DNA of 64,000 bases from Hygrophila difformis (GCA_030278955.1 JAOANR010000005.1:30123849-30187848); one strand, 5' to 3'; counted from the stretch's first letter, positions 1-11,514 are shown. The notes: generated by a model not told the origin, from the sequence alone. A program made the numbers and translations.

Positions 1-848
1 CTGAACACAAAAGCAACAACAATTCACCTACAACTAATCAACTAAAATGGCAATCTTAATATTTGTCTTCACATTGAGAAATATATCCCAAACAGGAAAC
101 ACAATCAAGATGCAACAAACAAAATTAGGAAGCCAAACACACATGCCAGAACAGAATATCATTCCATCCAAAAGATCTAAAAATTCCCAAAGAAACTCTT
201 AAAAAAATAATAAATATCATTCCAACTTAACTACCCTAAATTGTACAACTACAAATTTTGTTAGCAGAAGTGGGGAGGATCAAACAGAAACATAAAAGTT
301 AAAATATTCATACCCTTTTAGCTCATCAACCGTTGGTTCATCATTTAGTATTCCTCTCCTTTTCAAAGCATTCAACCAATTTAATCGATCCTGGAAACAA
401 TAATATAAAATTTGTATCAAATAAGATAAAAGGGCCTAAAAGGGCCTAAAAGATAAAAATAAAATAAATACTATATATAAAAAGGAAGGAAAACTGAAGC
501 AACGAAATGCCCAACTACTCAACATGCTCTCAAGAGTGCCATATACTTTAAAAAGCTCATCCTGCAAGATTCAACACATGACAAACAATAGCCAATCAAA
601 AGATGCTCTCAATATAGTAATCTTTTTTAAGAAGATTTGAAACATCAATATACCTATTTCCTATAGGACCTGTCAAGAACGTGGCATCCTTTTCCCGTCG
701 TGTACCTGAAATTTTATAAGATTAAAAAATGCCATGGGTTAAGGAAAGGAGGAAAAAATTGTGGGTTCAACAGATTTATCATTCAAGGTGCCAATTTTAC
801 GATTGTGCTTTAGAAATGAAGAATGATCCTGCAAACCAATAATTTTGC

Positions 849-905
<57 letters not shown>

Positions 906-3900
906 CAAAAATATGGACCGATACAACAGACAATAACATGAAGTATACCTCAACTATTTACAAACCAATAATGCACCTGCAAACCAAAACAACAAAAACA
1001 GACCCAAAAAAAAATGGCACACATTAGTATCCAACAAAGACAGCAAGGAAAGTGACTTACACATATCCAAACAGAAAGAAAGAAACTTTGATGAAACGTA
1101 TAAATAAGCAAACTAAAGATAAACAAAGAATACATACAAAATTAAATGGAAGCTTGTTAAAAAAAAAGGGGAAAAGAAAACAAATACAAAGACACAGGTC
1201 GGAAAAGAAGAAAAAAGGGAAGAGAGAAGAAGGCAAATGAATACAACAAACCGCAATGCACCTGCAAATGCATATAACAAAAAAAAAAAAAAAGACACCC
1301 ATTAGTATCCTAAAAAGAGGGAAACAAACGAAAGATATAAAAGAAAATTAGGCTACAGCCTATTCAAACACCAAACTTCAGACAAATTGCATTCTTCAAT
1401 TTTTTCATTCCAAGGTTGCAGAAACTTAAGACTTACATGTTAAAACTGCCAGTGATTCTCCTACGGTCTCTCAGACGCACTTGAGATAACGAACACAACC
1501 AACTGATCATCATTTAATCTGTCGAATGAAATTTGGCAAATGCAAAAGTATACATATTTAAAAGAAATTCACATTTCACGGCTTGATAAAGTATAAATTC
1601 AAATGTGTGGCAATTAAACTCAAAATTAGAACAGCAAAGGGATTTAACCTGAATAGGAATCCCTAGGAAACAAAATGAATTCCTAAAAATCCAATGGGAG
1701 AATTAAATACACCACTACTAATTATAGAATACTCTTTTCCACACCACTTAAATTAAGCAAGCGGCAAATCCAGAAATAAATCGAACTCAAGGAATAAGCC
1801 ATCAAAAATCCCAACCAAACTCATTTCCCCAAACTCAAATTGGAAACAAATTCATCAACTTTTCCTGAAAGCAATATTATTAGCTCAAAAACAACCATTC
1901 CTGGCTGCAGAAAATTGACAATGGAAGAACGTTACACCTAATATCCAATTTAGATAACGCACAACTTGTAAAGATCATGGGAATAAATTCGTCAATCAAT
2001 AGTTATTACCAAACCATTGCAGCAGAGAGTATTGCGAGCTGGGAAAAATCCCGGTCAGATGTAACAACATCTGAAGAAAAGGCAGAACAGGATTTGCGGC
2101 AGGCAGAAGAATACTCTCCCCCAATTCTTCAGCCTGTCAAGAAATTGATGAACAAAAGCAACCCTAAGAACAAATCAAATAAATTACTCCATCATCAGAT
2201 CTCCATATAAATTCTAATTCTACAGAAGGAAAAAAAAACACACACACACACACAAAAACACAGAAACACAAAAACATAGCTATGAAGAAGGTTTGTATAA
2301 AACTGCAAAAAGGTTTTATCTTGCATAAGAACCGAATAGTTACGTTGCATAAGCAAAATGAACATTCTGAGATTTAGAAAGAAGTGGACAAAACTTTTGC
2401 TTACTATTTGTAATATCATTCAAGGGAGAAGTAGAAGAAGGGAGGACAGATTCCTGTGAGAAGCCAAATATGACGAACGTGGGCGACTATTCTTGTTATC
2501 ATTCGCTTGATTTCTCAATGTATGGCTTTTGCTATGCGATTCTTGCATTACAGATTTCTCCTTGTGTGGACTTGTCATGTTCGTATGCTTCCTCATTCTC
2601 AACTGTAAAGTAATAATGAAGAAAGAGATCAAAGAATGAATAAATTGCAGAAGAGTTACAATGTTACATGGTATGTTTTTTTTGCTTTCTTGGAACATTA
2701 ATCATTTCAAGTTCATTATTAGTAGTTTAGTTGCTAAGTTTAAATAAAGCATATATAATCTTACATAATCAATATACAGACATGTGGGTTACTATTAGTA
2801 TTTTATTACCCACTGGGCCACTGAGGTTCACTTGTGAGTACTATATTTTGAAGTTTTCATGGAGGATTAAGGTGCACTAATAAAACAGCTATGTAAACAA
2901 TTCTTCAGCAGAATGCTTGAGGAATATTAGGATATAACATTATAGTAAGTAATTAATAAAAGAGTAGATAAATATAAATTAAAATTTCAGGCAATAATCA
3001 CAAAAAATTCAGAAATGGAAAATGGAAACAAATTAAGAACTACAGCTAACAGTAGTTGATTCAAAGTGTGCCAAGTTTCACTTTATAGAAGAAAGTAACC
3101 CACTGAAAGAAACATTCATCCATGATGAGACACTAAATGGATTAGAGCTAAACCATTCCAGTCCAGACAACCAACATTAAAGAGATAAAATGGCAGATAG
3201 AGGAGAAAGAAAATGGAACTTCGAGTATCATTGGAAGCCACAATATAAAGAAAATACATAGAACATCAGGTGCAACTAAACTTCAGGTTCCTCCCTGCAA
3301 CAATGCAACAAAACAATGGGAAAAAATGCTTAGTTATGGGAGAGGATTTGGACCCTGCATAGAATTCACCCATCTATAGCCCTATTTGGCTCAATTGCAA
3401 GCAACATATTAACTACATATAAGCTAACCTGTGCAAGGAGGCAAAGATTGGTATGAAAGTAATGCACAGAAGCAGACCAGGGGTCTCACTTATATCTAGA
3501 GTCTCAGTTGCAACTGAAAGCACGGTTTTGAGAATGCAACCTAGATGAGTAAAGCCCACACATTCAGAATGTTAAAGCCCAATAATGATCCAATCCACAG
3601 CACTAAATAATAATAAAAAGATTACCTCAAGCATCTCAAATTAATAATAAATGAACCTTATAAGATTCAATCAGCAACAATCTAAGAATTCACCCAAATT
3701 TTTAAGCTAGTTTGGCACAACTGTAAGCAACAAAATGGGATTTGAAATGTTTAGGCCATGACATTTACAGCGTGGGCATTTTCAACATATTTTAAAGATT
3801 GGAATTGGAGTTCGACTGCTACTGGGTGGAAAAAGAATCGTATACTATCATTTTCATCAGTTCTGGTGCATTTAAGTTCAAGAGTCTCTTTTCTCATTCT

Positions 3901-4258
3901 TAGAATAAAGTAAAGAAATTGATCAAACCATAAGCTCAAGGCATCTGGAACAGAACCGAAGACCAGCATAAAACCTGAATTTGAAAGTAGATGAGAGGAA
4001 TAAAAAACTGGAGAGTGTTAAGGTCCTCTTTGCAATAGACAACATCATTGATAAACCCACCGAACTCTCCCAAAGGATATGGCAAGTAAGTGGCAAAGAA
4101 ACCGAGCTGTTGACTTGAGGAAGAGAAAACAAAGCTACAAAATCAAGTAAAATTGAACAGAGAAAAACTGAAGGAAGCAAGTAAGGAAGCCGATTCACTG
4201 AGATATATGCATCGCGAAACACTTGTGTGCCAAACTATGTGTCAAAGAAGAAACTCAC
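1..4258 (-). other. Possible intron/exon body of the same minus-strand gene
   Basis: A+T-rich sequence with several short minus-strand stretches bounded by plausible splice sites: 314-390 (acceptor TTTCCAG, donor GG|GTATGA; frame starting DRLNWLNALKRRG), 654-705 (acceptor TTTCAG; frame TRREKDATFLTGPIGN), an exon starting at 828 (frame DHSSFLKHN), one starting at 2602 (acceptor TTTACAG; frame ENEEAYEHDK) and an open stretch near 2000-2110. The exons do not add up to a protein I recognise and some may be chance. A plus-strand frame at 1977-2210 is a competing reading. Otherwise I see simple repeats (AAT at 849-904, CA near 2235-2255) and nothing else. Confidence 0.25.
849..904. repeat. (AAT)n microsatellite
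   Basis: Uninterrupted run of the trinucleotide AAT/ATT. On the minus strand it translates as a poly-tyrosine frame, which is not a gene. Confidence 0.95.
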
Positions 4259-4536
4259 CTTAAGAAATCTATTTCTCCCAAATACAGTGGCAACGATGAA
4301 GGATGTCCGCTGGCGGCGACGATGGCCGCGAGCAGAGAGGGAACGTCCTGAGACGCGAAGAGAGGGGACAGCGTTAGAGGTTCGCGAAGGCAGCAGGAGG
4401 AAGGAAGCGGCGGGCTGAGCGGTGGCGGAGAAATATGGCACAACAACGGCGGAGGTACGCCAGACGAACTCCAAGGTATCCGCAAGCGATTTGAGCGGGC
4501 AGTAACACCATTTTTATTTTCTATCAATCTATGCAT
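4259..4536 (-). CDS. Candidate first exon of an unrecognised split gene
   Basis: A G+C-richer island on the minus strand ends in a strong donor, AG|GTGAGT, at 4259/4258. Two frames stay open across it. One begins with an ATG at 4536 and is Pro/Ser/Leu-rich; the other lacks an ATG but looks like a plastid transit peptide (Ser/Arg/Val-rich, few acidic residues). I therefore cannot fix the frame. No family was recognised. It reads like a typical plant first exon feeding a gene that continues towards position 1. The alternative is a non-coding or 5'-UTR first exon. Confidence 0.33.
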
Positions 4537-5383
4537 CGACAAATCAGAAATTTGAAATGGCTCTGTATCGGCAAATCAGAAATTTGAAATGGGGGAGTGA
4601 AAAGTTGTGTGGAGAACATAAAATCAGTGGGAAGTGAAATATTTTGGGAATAAAAAAATTGTGTGGCGAGTAAATGAACAGTGGGAAGTGAAATAATTCA
4701 TTTTGGGAAGATAAAAACTGTGGCTGAGTAAATGAACGGCAATAATGAAAGGAGACCCAATTTGATTTTCTTTTCGATTTTTTTTTTAAGACATGGCAAT
4801 TTCGTAAATAGGTAAGTGTGTGAAAGAGAGAATTTAAGTTGTTGAATTGTGAGAGAGAGGATGGTTGGAGGGAAAGTGTGTGTGTATTTGAGGTATGTTG
4901 TTATTATATATATAATGATTAAGGCAGTACTGTTGTAATGTACTTATGATTATCCATATAATAAATCCCTTTTTGGCATGCGGGAATGACTTTTTCTTTT
5001 TGAGGTAATTTTGACTTTTGCTTCTAAAAAACTAGTTTGTTTTGACTTTTTAGAAGTAAAAGAATTTCAAAAAGCTGCAAAAATATACCTTAGACAATGC
5101 AAGCTAGGATCTTATTACAATAACTGAATATCAATTTATTAATGTCAAAGTCTTTGAGATTCAGATGACTGACTTTCTAAAGCCATGTAATTGCTTCAGA
5201 AGTGAGATTGGAACAACTTATTTATAATTGTAACCGGTACGAACGTTAATAGCATGATGAGTAACAAAATGGGATTGAGAATAGAGTGGAAAACATAAAT
5301 GGATATACATTTTAATTTCAATTTTTAGAAAAGAAACTTTGATAATTAAGGTAGTATAAAATATTTTAAGATACAACATATTC

Positions 5384-5421
<38 letters not shown>

Positions 5422-5889
5422 GTAATTAATACAATAATTTGAGAGGACACAAACAAATCTCATTTTTTTAAGCATAATTAGCATATAATTTATTTATATA
5501 TATCATACTAAATCTAAAAAATTTGAGGCCCCCGCAAACATATACCTTCCTCCGCCACTGTCGGGGTTGCTTCTCCGAAAAGCAGAAGCTAAAAGCACCT
5601 TGTAATATGTGCAAAGTCTTAAATGCCGTCATTAATATACTATTTAAGTTACACTATAAATATGTATTATTCTCATAAGTAGCATATACTTTTTGGTAAT
5701 TATAACATTTCAAAAGTACTTTTCATCTTTACACATTCAAATATATTTTTGAAAAAATGTTGATTTTCAAACATTCTATCTAAACACAAAAGTTACATGT
5801 TTCTGCTTTTGGCTTCTGCTTTTTTCAAAAGCCAATCCAAACGAGCTCATATTCCTTCAATACCATTATTTATGTTCAACTTTCATTTT
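4537..5889. other. Upstream region with repeat fragments
   Basis: No gene seen. At 4540-4760 short segments are repeated imperfectly (for example AAATCAGAAATTTGAAATGG twice, then GTGGGAAGTGAAAT twice), just upstream of the candidate exon. At 4953 the sequence TCCATATAATAAATCCC followed by TTTTTGGCATG matches the Helitron start seen at 6269 and may be a second, broken 5' end. A T-tract lies at 5390-5419. At about 5495-5567 a segment ends in CCTCCGCCACTG, the type of terminus found on Mutator-like MITEs. At 5568-5850 inverted motifs (GCTTCTGCTTTT, AAAAGCAGAAGC) and a CCAATCCAAACGAGCTC end suggest a Tourist-like MITE remnant. Confidence 0.5.
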
Positions 5890-6240
5890 TTGACCGCCCG
5901 AATAAAAAAAATAACTTCATAACAACGTGTCAAACCACATCTCGAGGCCAACGGCTCAAATGAGGTTACTCAGTGCCTCGGTATTCCTCTGTCACACCAA
6001 TGTGTGCCTTCCCATCAGAGACCCATCATCCTCCTGATCTTCAATTTTGTTTTACTTTCTCTTGATGGTTGGAGAGTCCTTATTTTTTCTAATGTCAGTT
6101 CATAAAGAAATATATGTTAGCAAACCGGAAAATTCGATAGCTAATGTTTCTTTCTCAAAAAACGTATTTTTATTTTGTCTCTTTAATGTATTTTTATTTT
6201 ATTGAGAGCCCAACTCACGCAAATTACAAAAAGGAATATT
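5890..6240. repeat. Dispersed repeat, copy 1 (partner at 30212-30500)
   Basis: Two blocks are shared with 30212-30500. Block B (about 6110-6230, from TATATGTTAGCAA to CAAATTACAAA) is in the same orientation in both copies. Block A (about 5920-6025, including TCTGTCACACCAATGTGTGC) is reverse-complemented in the partner. Block order differs as well: A then B here, B then A there. The family is not recognised; it could be two arms of a rearranged non-coding transposon. Confidence 0.6.
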
Positions 6241-6663
6241 AAAATAATTTAATCTATCTATCTATCTATCTATATAATAAATCCTGAATATTTTTTGGCA
6301 TGTTCAGACTATAATGCCCTTATTAAATATACTTGATTCTTTTTTAATTTTAAGGGTTATATAGTAATTATGCTTTAGATTTTCACATAAATGTTGATTA
6401 ATCATTCAGAAACATACACCCAAAAAAATTACATGTCATCGATGAATCATCCACTTGCCACATCATCAATCTTTTAAAAACTAAAACTAAAAACCATCTT
6501 TTTCTAAACGAAAAATAAAAAAATCCCATCTTCTTCCATCAAAAACTTCGCCTCCCGTTCCACACTCATTACCCAAACAAGAATTCCCATCTCCAAAATT
6601 TTATTCATCTTCTCCAACTATTACACAGTTGACGAGGATGTCGGAAGTCAACTCCAACTTCCA

Positions 6664-6831
6664 AGTGGGCCGTTGACTAGACAAAGGGCCAAGAAATTCT
6701 AAGAGGAATTCCAAAAGGAGATAGCAAGAGAGGAAGAAGCAAAGGAAGGTTCGAGTCCGATTTCAACAATCAACGTGCCAAGTTTCAACAATCACGGAGT
6801 GAACATCATGATCACTTGGGAAGAGGGATGA
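6664..6831 (+). pseudogene. Ty3/gypsy pol C-terminal tail, remnant
   Basis: The frame reads GPLTRQRAKKF, the short motif that closes the Pol polyprotein of many plant gypsy elements just before the polypurine tract and 3' LTR. An early stop follows the motif, then about 44 Glu/Lys-rich codons before TGA. The rest of that Pol is missing upstream, so this is the 3' end of a truncated element whose LTR (6943-7702) also serves as the 5' LTR of the next one. Confidence 0.65.
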
Positions 6832-6942
6832 CACAACTTGGAGAAAAGAATGGAGGCGTTTGGAGTAAAGGAAGAGGAGGAAGCAAGCTCCAAAGAAGAA
6901 GAACATGATTTGGGACATGTCTACCATGGTTTTTATTACATG

Positions 6943-7702
6943 TTAAAAAATAATCTTGTTTAGGATTGTGTCTTGTTTTTTATATATGATATGATCTCAT
7001 CAAGACATATGTGTTGAGACATATCAATACTAGATTGACTAGGTATGTCATAGGTTAGTGTTTTAAAGATGGTTGTGTCTTAGAGGAGTTTAAGCTTGTC
7101 TTGGAGGAAGTTAAGCTTGTTAGGAGTTACTTGGAAGGGAGTTAGGAGTAAGGGCCTTGTTTGGCTAGCTTGGCCGCCCCCTATTCCATTTTTGGGGCTT
7201 ACACTTGAGCCTTTAAATAGGTTTCAAAGCACACTTGTATCATTGAGCTTTGGATTGAAATGAAAATCACATTTGAGAGTTAGAGAGGATCTCTTTCTTC
7301 TTCACTTTCTTTGAGAGATAGTTGGAATCCCTCAAAGTTTTGTATCTCTTTCATCTCCTCCCATAGTTTCTGCCAACCACCCTTTCCACCACCTTTGGTT
7401 GTGACATCTTGTGAGAAGAATGGCAAATCGGTTCTACGAGTTAGCTTGTTGGGGTCGTGACGCGAGGATTGCTTGAAGGAGACACCACGGCGACGATCTT
7501 GAAGAGCATCAATGGCGGCATATGGTTCGACCTAGGAGGTCCATGTCTCATGCCTCTTGAAGATGTTGAGACCGAGAACACATCCTTCGATTTCCCTAAG
7601 TATTTCGTTCTATTTTTGTTGTTTTGAACTTTTCTATTTGCTTGCTCGATTCTCTTCTTTTCCTTCTTCTGATCTTGATTTCGGGTAGACAATTGTGATC
7701 CA
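6943..7702 (+). repeat. LTR of Ty3/gypsy element (5' LTR)
   Basis: The right end is defined by comparison: the last ~135 bp (7570-7702, ending GTGATCCA) recur at 13334-13475, and the copies diverge immediately after CCA. A primer-binding site follows. The left end is set at the TG of TGTTAAAAAATAATC, which is a guess. A promoter-like TTTAAATAGG (about 7213) and T/C-rich transcribed leader lie inside. Confidence 0.7.
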
Positions 7703-7711
7703 TAATATTTT

Positions 7712-7725
7712 TGGTATCAAAGCCA
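7712..7725 (+). other. Primer-binding site (initiator tRNA-Met)
   Basis: TGGTATCAAAGCCA, one base off the canonical TGGTATCAGAGCC complementary to the 3' end of initiator tRNA-Met, 9 bp after the LTR end. Confidence 0.85.
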
Positions 7726-9225
7726 CGTCTATTCGAAATTTTCCATGTCTAGTGTAGTTTTTGTTCACGCCATATTACTTGATCTAAGTGGCGGGTTAGT
7801 GTTGTTTTGTGTTAGCTTTTTGTTGAAAATTCCATGTATGTAATTTTGGACTCTCGGACGCTTTGTTGAATGTGTCTTGGTGCTAGTTTTCGACTTTTGC
7901 ATAATCTAGATTGTATGAACTTGTATGTTTAGCATCTCGATTCAATTTCTCTTCCACAAAAATGAGAGAGGGCCGAGAGTTGGTTACATGGGGGCGGTTA
8001 TTAGGGAGTTAAAAGGGAGGATGGAATGCACATGGTTTAGTTTGGGAGTTATAAGGGTTAGGACATGGTTTGTCTTTAGCATATGATGTTTTCCCAATTC
8101 TATTACATACTTTAGATGTTTCCCCATTTCTATTACACTAACGTTGGGTTTGGTTGGGAGTATCTTGGATGCCCATTGGGAATCTTCAGTAGGGAATCAT
8201 ACATTCCCACGTTTGGTTAGAGTAATCTTTTAGGAAGGAATGTCAGATTCCCAACCAAGTGAGATGTGAAGGAGATTTGATGGGAATCTGATTACCTCTA
8301 CGAAGGTTGGTAATCTAAGATTACCAGGCATCTTCTATTTCATCTCACGTTAAATTGTCTTTTATACCCTTTAAAATTTTAATGCTATACATCAATCAAT
8401 TTTATTCTTTTTATTCATTGCTTGTTTAATTTATTTTTATTCTTTTTGTGTTTATTGAGTTTTTGAACACTTTTCGATGCATTTCACTATATACAACTTG
8501 CAATTATATAAAATTACAACCAACAAGTAGATTTAACTATTTCCAAGGTACAATTATCTTCCAAACGTAATGCAATATATGATAATTTACGAAATGCAAA
8601 TTTACATAGGATGAAAAGGGATTTTATTATAAATGAGCTGGATATTAATTAATTTGAACGAGAAATAGGCTTCATGGGAACGATTAAGTAATAATTTTGA
8701 ATTAAGGGCATTATGGTCTATTCATGTCATGTAAGAATCTGAGATTCCTAATCCAACCAAACGCAGTAATCTTAAAATACCAAAAAATAAGATTCCAGCA
8801 ATCACATTCCCACTAGCAATCCAAGATCCCTCTAACCAAATGCACCGTAATAGATATGTATCCCCAATATCTTACATGCTTGTTGGTATTTTGAGTCTTG
8901 ATTTTTGATTCTTGTTAATTTTCACTTGTTGAATTTTGTCTCTTGTTGAATTTTGAGTCGGCTTGTTGAAAATTGGTTTTGGGGGCTAGTAAAATTGCTT
9001 GTAAGTTCCAATGTCACCATGTTTCTCGAGTAGAGAAGCTTAGTGTGGCCGAATTTGAGCTTCTTGTGGAGGATCCCATATTGCTAATCAAGGAGCTTGA
9101 TGGAGTGACCGAGGGCACCCGAGCGTACCTACCACACTTGAGGGAGTTTTACATTTTGTTTTTGTTGTTTTTCCTAATTTTCTATACATATATTTTGTCT
9201 TGCTATTCTTTGTTGTTTTAGGACA
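7726..9225 (+). other. Gypsy 5' leader between PBS and gag
   Basis: Non-coding leader, T/G-rich, with a 706-bp MITE at 8142-8847. The frame at 8973-9195 (82 codons, starting after a TTG) is open and next to gag but I found no support for it as a protein. Confidence 0.6.
8142..8847. mobile_element. Tourist/PIF-Harbinger-type MITE
   Basis: Flanked by TAA on both sides (8139-8141 and 8848-8850), the target duplication of PIF/Harbinger elements. The ends are imperfect inverted repeats: CGTTGGGTTTGGTTGGGAG at the left against CGGTGCATTTGGTTAGAGG on the complement at the right. Further inverted motifs (GGTAATC / GATTACC) lie inside. It is inserted in the gypsy leader and so is younger than the gypsy element. 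No transposase is present. Confidence 0.8.
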
Positions 9226-10080
9226 ATGGATACTTTGGAGGATGTTATAACACTTTTGAACAAACAAAAGGAAGACACGGATAGACGATTCCAAGAGTTG
9301 GAGGCCAATGCTCGTGTGCATGGGGCGGCCTTGACAACACACTTGGAGACGATGATGGAAAGAAAATTGGAAGCCGTGTATGATGAAATTGGAGATAGAG
9401 GTCAAGAGGAGCCGGTTCGGGCTAGGCATGGAACACATTCAAGTGGGAGCCGAACCCCTCATGGAAGTCAACCACCACGGGATCGAAACCGAGGAAGTGT
9501 CCATGATAAAGACCAAGGCCGAGAGCCAAAGCAACCAACGAGAATTCCTAGACACGTTGAACTTGATGAAAGTGAGTCGGATGGAGAATATGAGGAAGTA
9601 GGCCGAAGGGGTCGAGGAAGAAACCATGATGACGAATTAAAGAGTATCAAGTTTCACATCCCAAGTTTCAAGGATTCTAGTAATCCACATGAGTTCTTGG
9701 AGTGGAAAAGCAAGATGGAGGTGCTATTTGATTGCCACAACTATTCCGAGTTCAAGAAAGTACAAGTGGACGTGGTAGAGTTCAAGGGCTATGCCATCAC
9801 TTGGTGGGAGAAGTTCAAGAAGGACCTTGACCGCATGGGAGCTAGACCGGTGGAGACATGGATGGGCTTGCTTCGGGCCATGGAGCCTAGATTTGTGTCA
9901 CCTGTCTACTTGGAGGATCAAGAGCTCAAGTTGCAATCTTTGTATCAAGGCAATCGGACGGTGGAGGAATATGCCAAAGAGATGGAGCTTTTGATGATGA
10001 GGACTCAAATGGATGAAAGGGATAGTGTCACCCGAGCTAGTTCAAGAAAGGCTTATGGCGTAACATTTTTGAAGTGGTGA
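9226..10080 (+). CDS. gag: Ty3/gypsy gag (capsid) ORF
   Basis: ATG-initiated frame of 284 codons. An N-terminal coiled-coil-like stretch (residues ~1-50) is followed by a charged, Arg/Gly/Asp-rich linker (~60-140) and the retrotransposon gag domain (~140-265), with the typical IPSFKDSSNPHEFLEWKSKM, CHNYSEFKKV and ITWWEKFKKD blocks and NRTVEEYAKEMELL. In an intact element this packages the genomic RNA into cytoplasmic virus-like particles. The frame then shifts: the nucleic-acid-binding and protease part continues in another frame from 10074, overlapping by 7 bp. With pol disrupted downstream the element cannot move itself. Confidence 0.88.
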   Translation: MDTLEDVITLLNKQKEDTDRRFQELEANARVHGAALTTHLETMMERKLEAVYDEIGDRGQEEPVRARHGTHSSGSRTPHGSQPPRDRNRGSVHDKDQGREPKQPTRIPRHVELDESESDGEYEEVGRRGRGRNHDDELKSIKFHIPSFKDSSNPHEFLEWKSKMEVLFDCHNYSEFKKVQVDVVEFKGYAITWWEKFKKDLDRMGARPVETWMGLLRAMEPRFVSPVYLEDQELKLQSLYQGNRTVEEYAKEMELLMMRTQMDERDSVTRASSRKAYGVTFLKW

Positions 10081-10754
10081 ATTTGCAAAAGTTTGGTTCC
10101 TTGGATGAGATGGTCCATTTTGCTATCAAAGGGAGCATCAAAACAAAAGCAAGGGGCAAAGGGCATTTCCAAAGCAAAGTTATCAAAAGAAGTTCAAACC
10201 CACATCAAAACCATGGTAATCTACTTCAAAGAAGGAGGATTTTTCAAAGGAAAAGAAGCATGTCAAGCAAAAAGTGGGAGGTTTCTAAACCCAATTTAGA
10301 TAAGCTCAAAATTGTTACTTGTTTTAAGTGTCATCAAAAGGGACACTATGCTTCAAATTTTACTTCAAAGAAAACTTTAATTTTACATGAAGATGGTTTT
10401 TATGAGTATGTTGATGATGATCTTGTAGGTGACTCAAGTTCGAGTGAAGAGGAGAATGAAAAAGGCAAGGCGGTGCTTGAACAAGAAGAGGATGATAGTG
10501 AGGCTTCTTCTTCCTCATTGGTGGCCATGAGGATGCTCGGCCATATACCAAAAGAGGACAAGGAGTGTGACCGTGTGAAGGAGCAAAGGAATAACATTTT
10601 TCATTGTAGATGCAAGATCCAAGGAAGGAATGTGTTGGTCATAGTGGACAATGGGAGTTGCACCAATGTGATCTCTACTTACACCGTGAAGAAGCTTGCC
10701 CTTCCCACCATCAAACATCCCTCACCTTACAAGCTTCAATGGATGAATGATTAG
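10074..10754 (+). pseudogene. Gypsy zinc knuckle and aspartic protease, decayed
   Basis: Continuation of gag-pol. The zinc knuckle reads CFKCHQKGHYASNF: the CX2CX4H part is intact but the fourth ligand, normally Cys, is Phe. A Glu/Asp/Ser-rich spacer follows. The retropepsin motif reads VIVDNGSCTNVIS, where the catalytic DSG is altered to DNG. The sequence stops at YKLQWMND, where a nested hAT-like element with a Cassandra TRIM begins; roughly the first half of reverse transcriptase is missing between here and 11587. Confidence 0.85.
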
Positions 10755-10827
10755 AGGTGGCCGGTTCAACCGAACCGGCAGTTCCGGTTTGAACCGCCGG
10801 TTCGGCGGTTGGGGTTTTGTCCCAACC

Positions 10828-11074
10828 TGTAATACCCCGGAGAATAACTTAAATGAAGTGAAATAAGCTACTCATATCAACAAGGTACCTTTCTTTCTTG
10901 GTAGTCATTCTATAAGAACTTCAAAGTTAAGCGTGCTTGCCTTAGGGTAATTTTAGGATGGGTGACCTCCTGGGAAGTCTCGTGTTGGTTTGTGGGGATA
11001 GCCTTCACTCCGGAGCCGGCAACATCTACAGTATCACCCTATCTTTCCGCTGCACCGAAAATGGGGGTGTTACA
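10828..11074 (+). repeat. Cassandra 5' LTR with 5S rRNA-like segment
   Basis: 247 bp, TG...CA. The 5S-like part lies at about 10930-10990 and keeps the region that forms the Pol III internal promoter in real 5S genes. It has a 44-bp deletion relative to the 3' LTR after GAAGTCTC. Confidence 0.93.
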
Positions 11075-11223
11075 GATGGTATCAGAGCCAGAACGTGACT
11101 CCGTGCTGTGGTATTCATGCGCCTAGCGAGGTGAAAGATCCACGGGATGTGGATGGTTGTGGCGTCCATGAGATGTGGATGGCCGAGTGCAACGAGGACG
11201 TTGCGATATTAAGGGGGTTGGAT

Positions 11224-11514
11224 TGTAATAACCCGGAGAATAGCTTAAATGAAGTGAAATAAGCTACTCATACCAACAAGGTACCTTTATTTCTTGGTAG
11301 CTATTCTATAAGAACTCTAAAGTTAGGCGTGCTTGCCTTGGGGTAATTTTAGGATGGGTGACTTCCTGAGAAGTCTCCTAGGGTGTGCGTGAGTGAGGCC
11401 AAAGCACACTGGAAAGAGCTCATGTGGGTTTGTGGGGATAGCCTTCACTCCGAAGCCGACAACATATAGAGTAGCACCCTATCTTTCTGCTGCGTCGAAA
11501 ATGAGGGTGTTACA
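11224..11514 (+). repeat. Cassandra 3' LTR with 5S rRNA-like segment
   Basis: 291 bp, TG...CA, immediately after the polypurine tract. The 5S-like part is at about 11325-11380, with several substitutions compared with the 5' LTR. Confidence 0.93.

Larger units (their letters stand above)
10828..11514 (+). mobile_element. Cassandra TRIM retrotransposon
   Basis: A complete terminal-repeat retrotransposon in miniature, 687 bp. The LTRs are 10828-11074 and 11224-11514, both TGTAATA...GGGTGTTACA. The 5-bp target duplication CAACC lies at 10823-10827 and 11515-11519. A tRNA-Met primer site TGGTATCAGAGCC (11077-11089) follows the left LTR after 2 bp, and a polypurine tract AAGGGGGTTGG (11211-11221) precedes the right LTR. 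The LTRs contain 5S rRNA-like sequence (AAGCGTGCTTG...AGGATGGGTGACCTCCTGGGAAGT), the hallmark of Cassandra. There is no coding capacity. The left LTR lacks ~44 bp present in the right one. Confidence 0.95.

Noticed and set aside
739..939. Open frame with a long poly-tyrosine run
   Set aside because: It is the AAT microsatellite read on the minus strand, not a protein.
1977..2210. Plus-strand frame of 77 codons, Glu/Ser-rich
   Set aside because: The composition looks protein-like, but there is no splice or promoter support, and the opposite strand is also open here within a possible minus-strand gene.
10930..11380. Two 5S rRNA genes
   Set aside because: The 5S-like segments are parts of the Cassandra LTRs: flanked by LTR sequence, diverged, and without 5S gene-array context.
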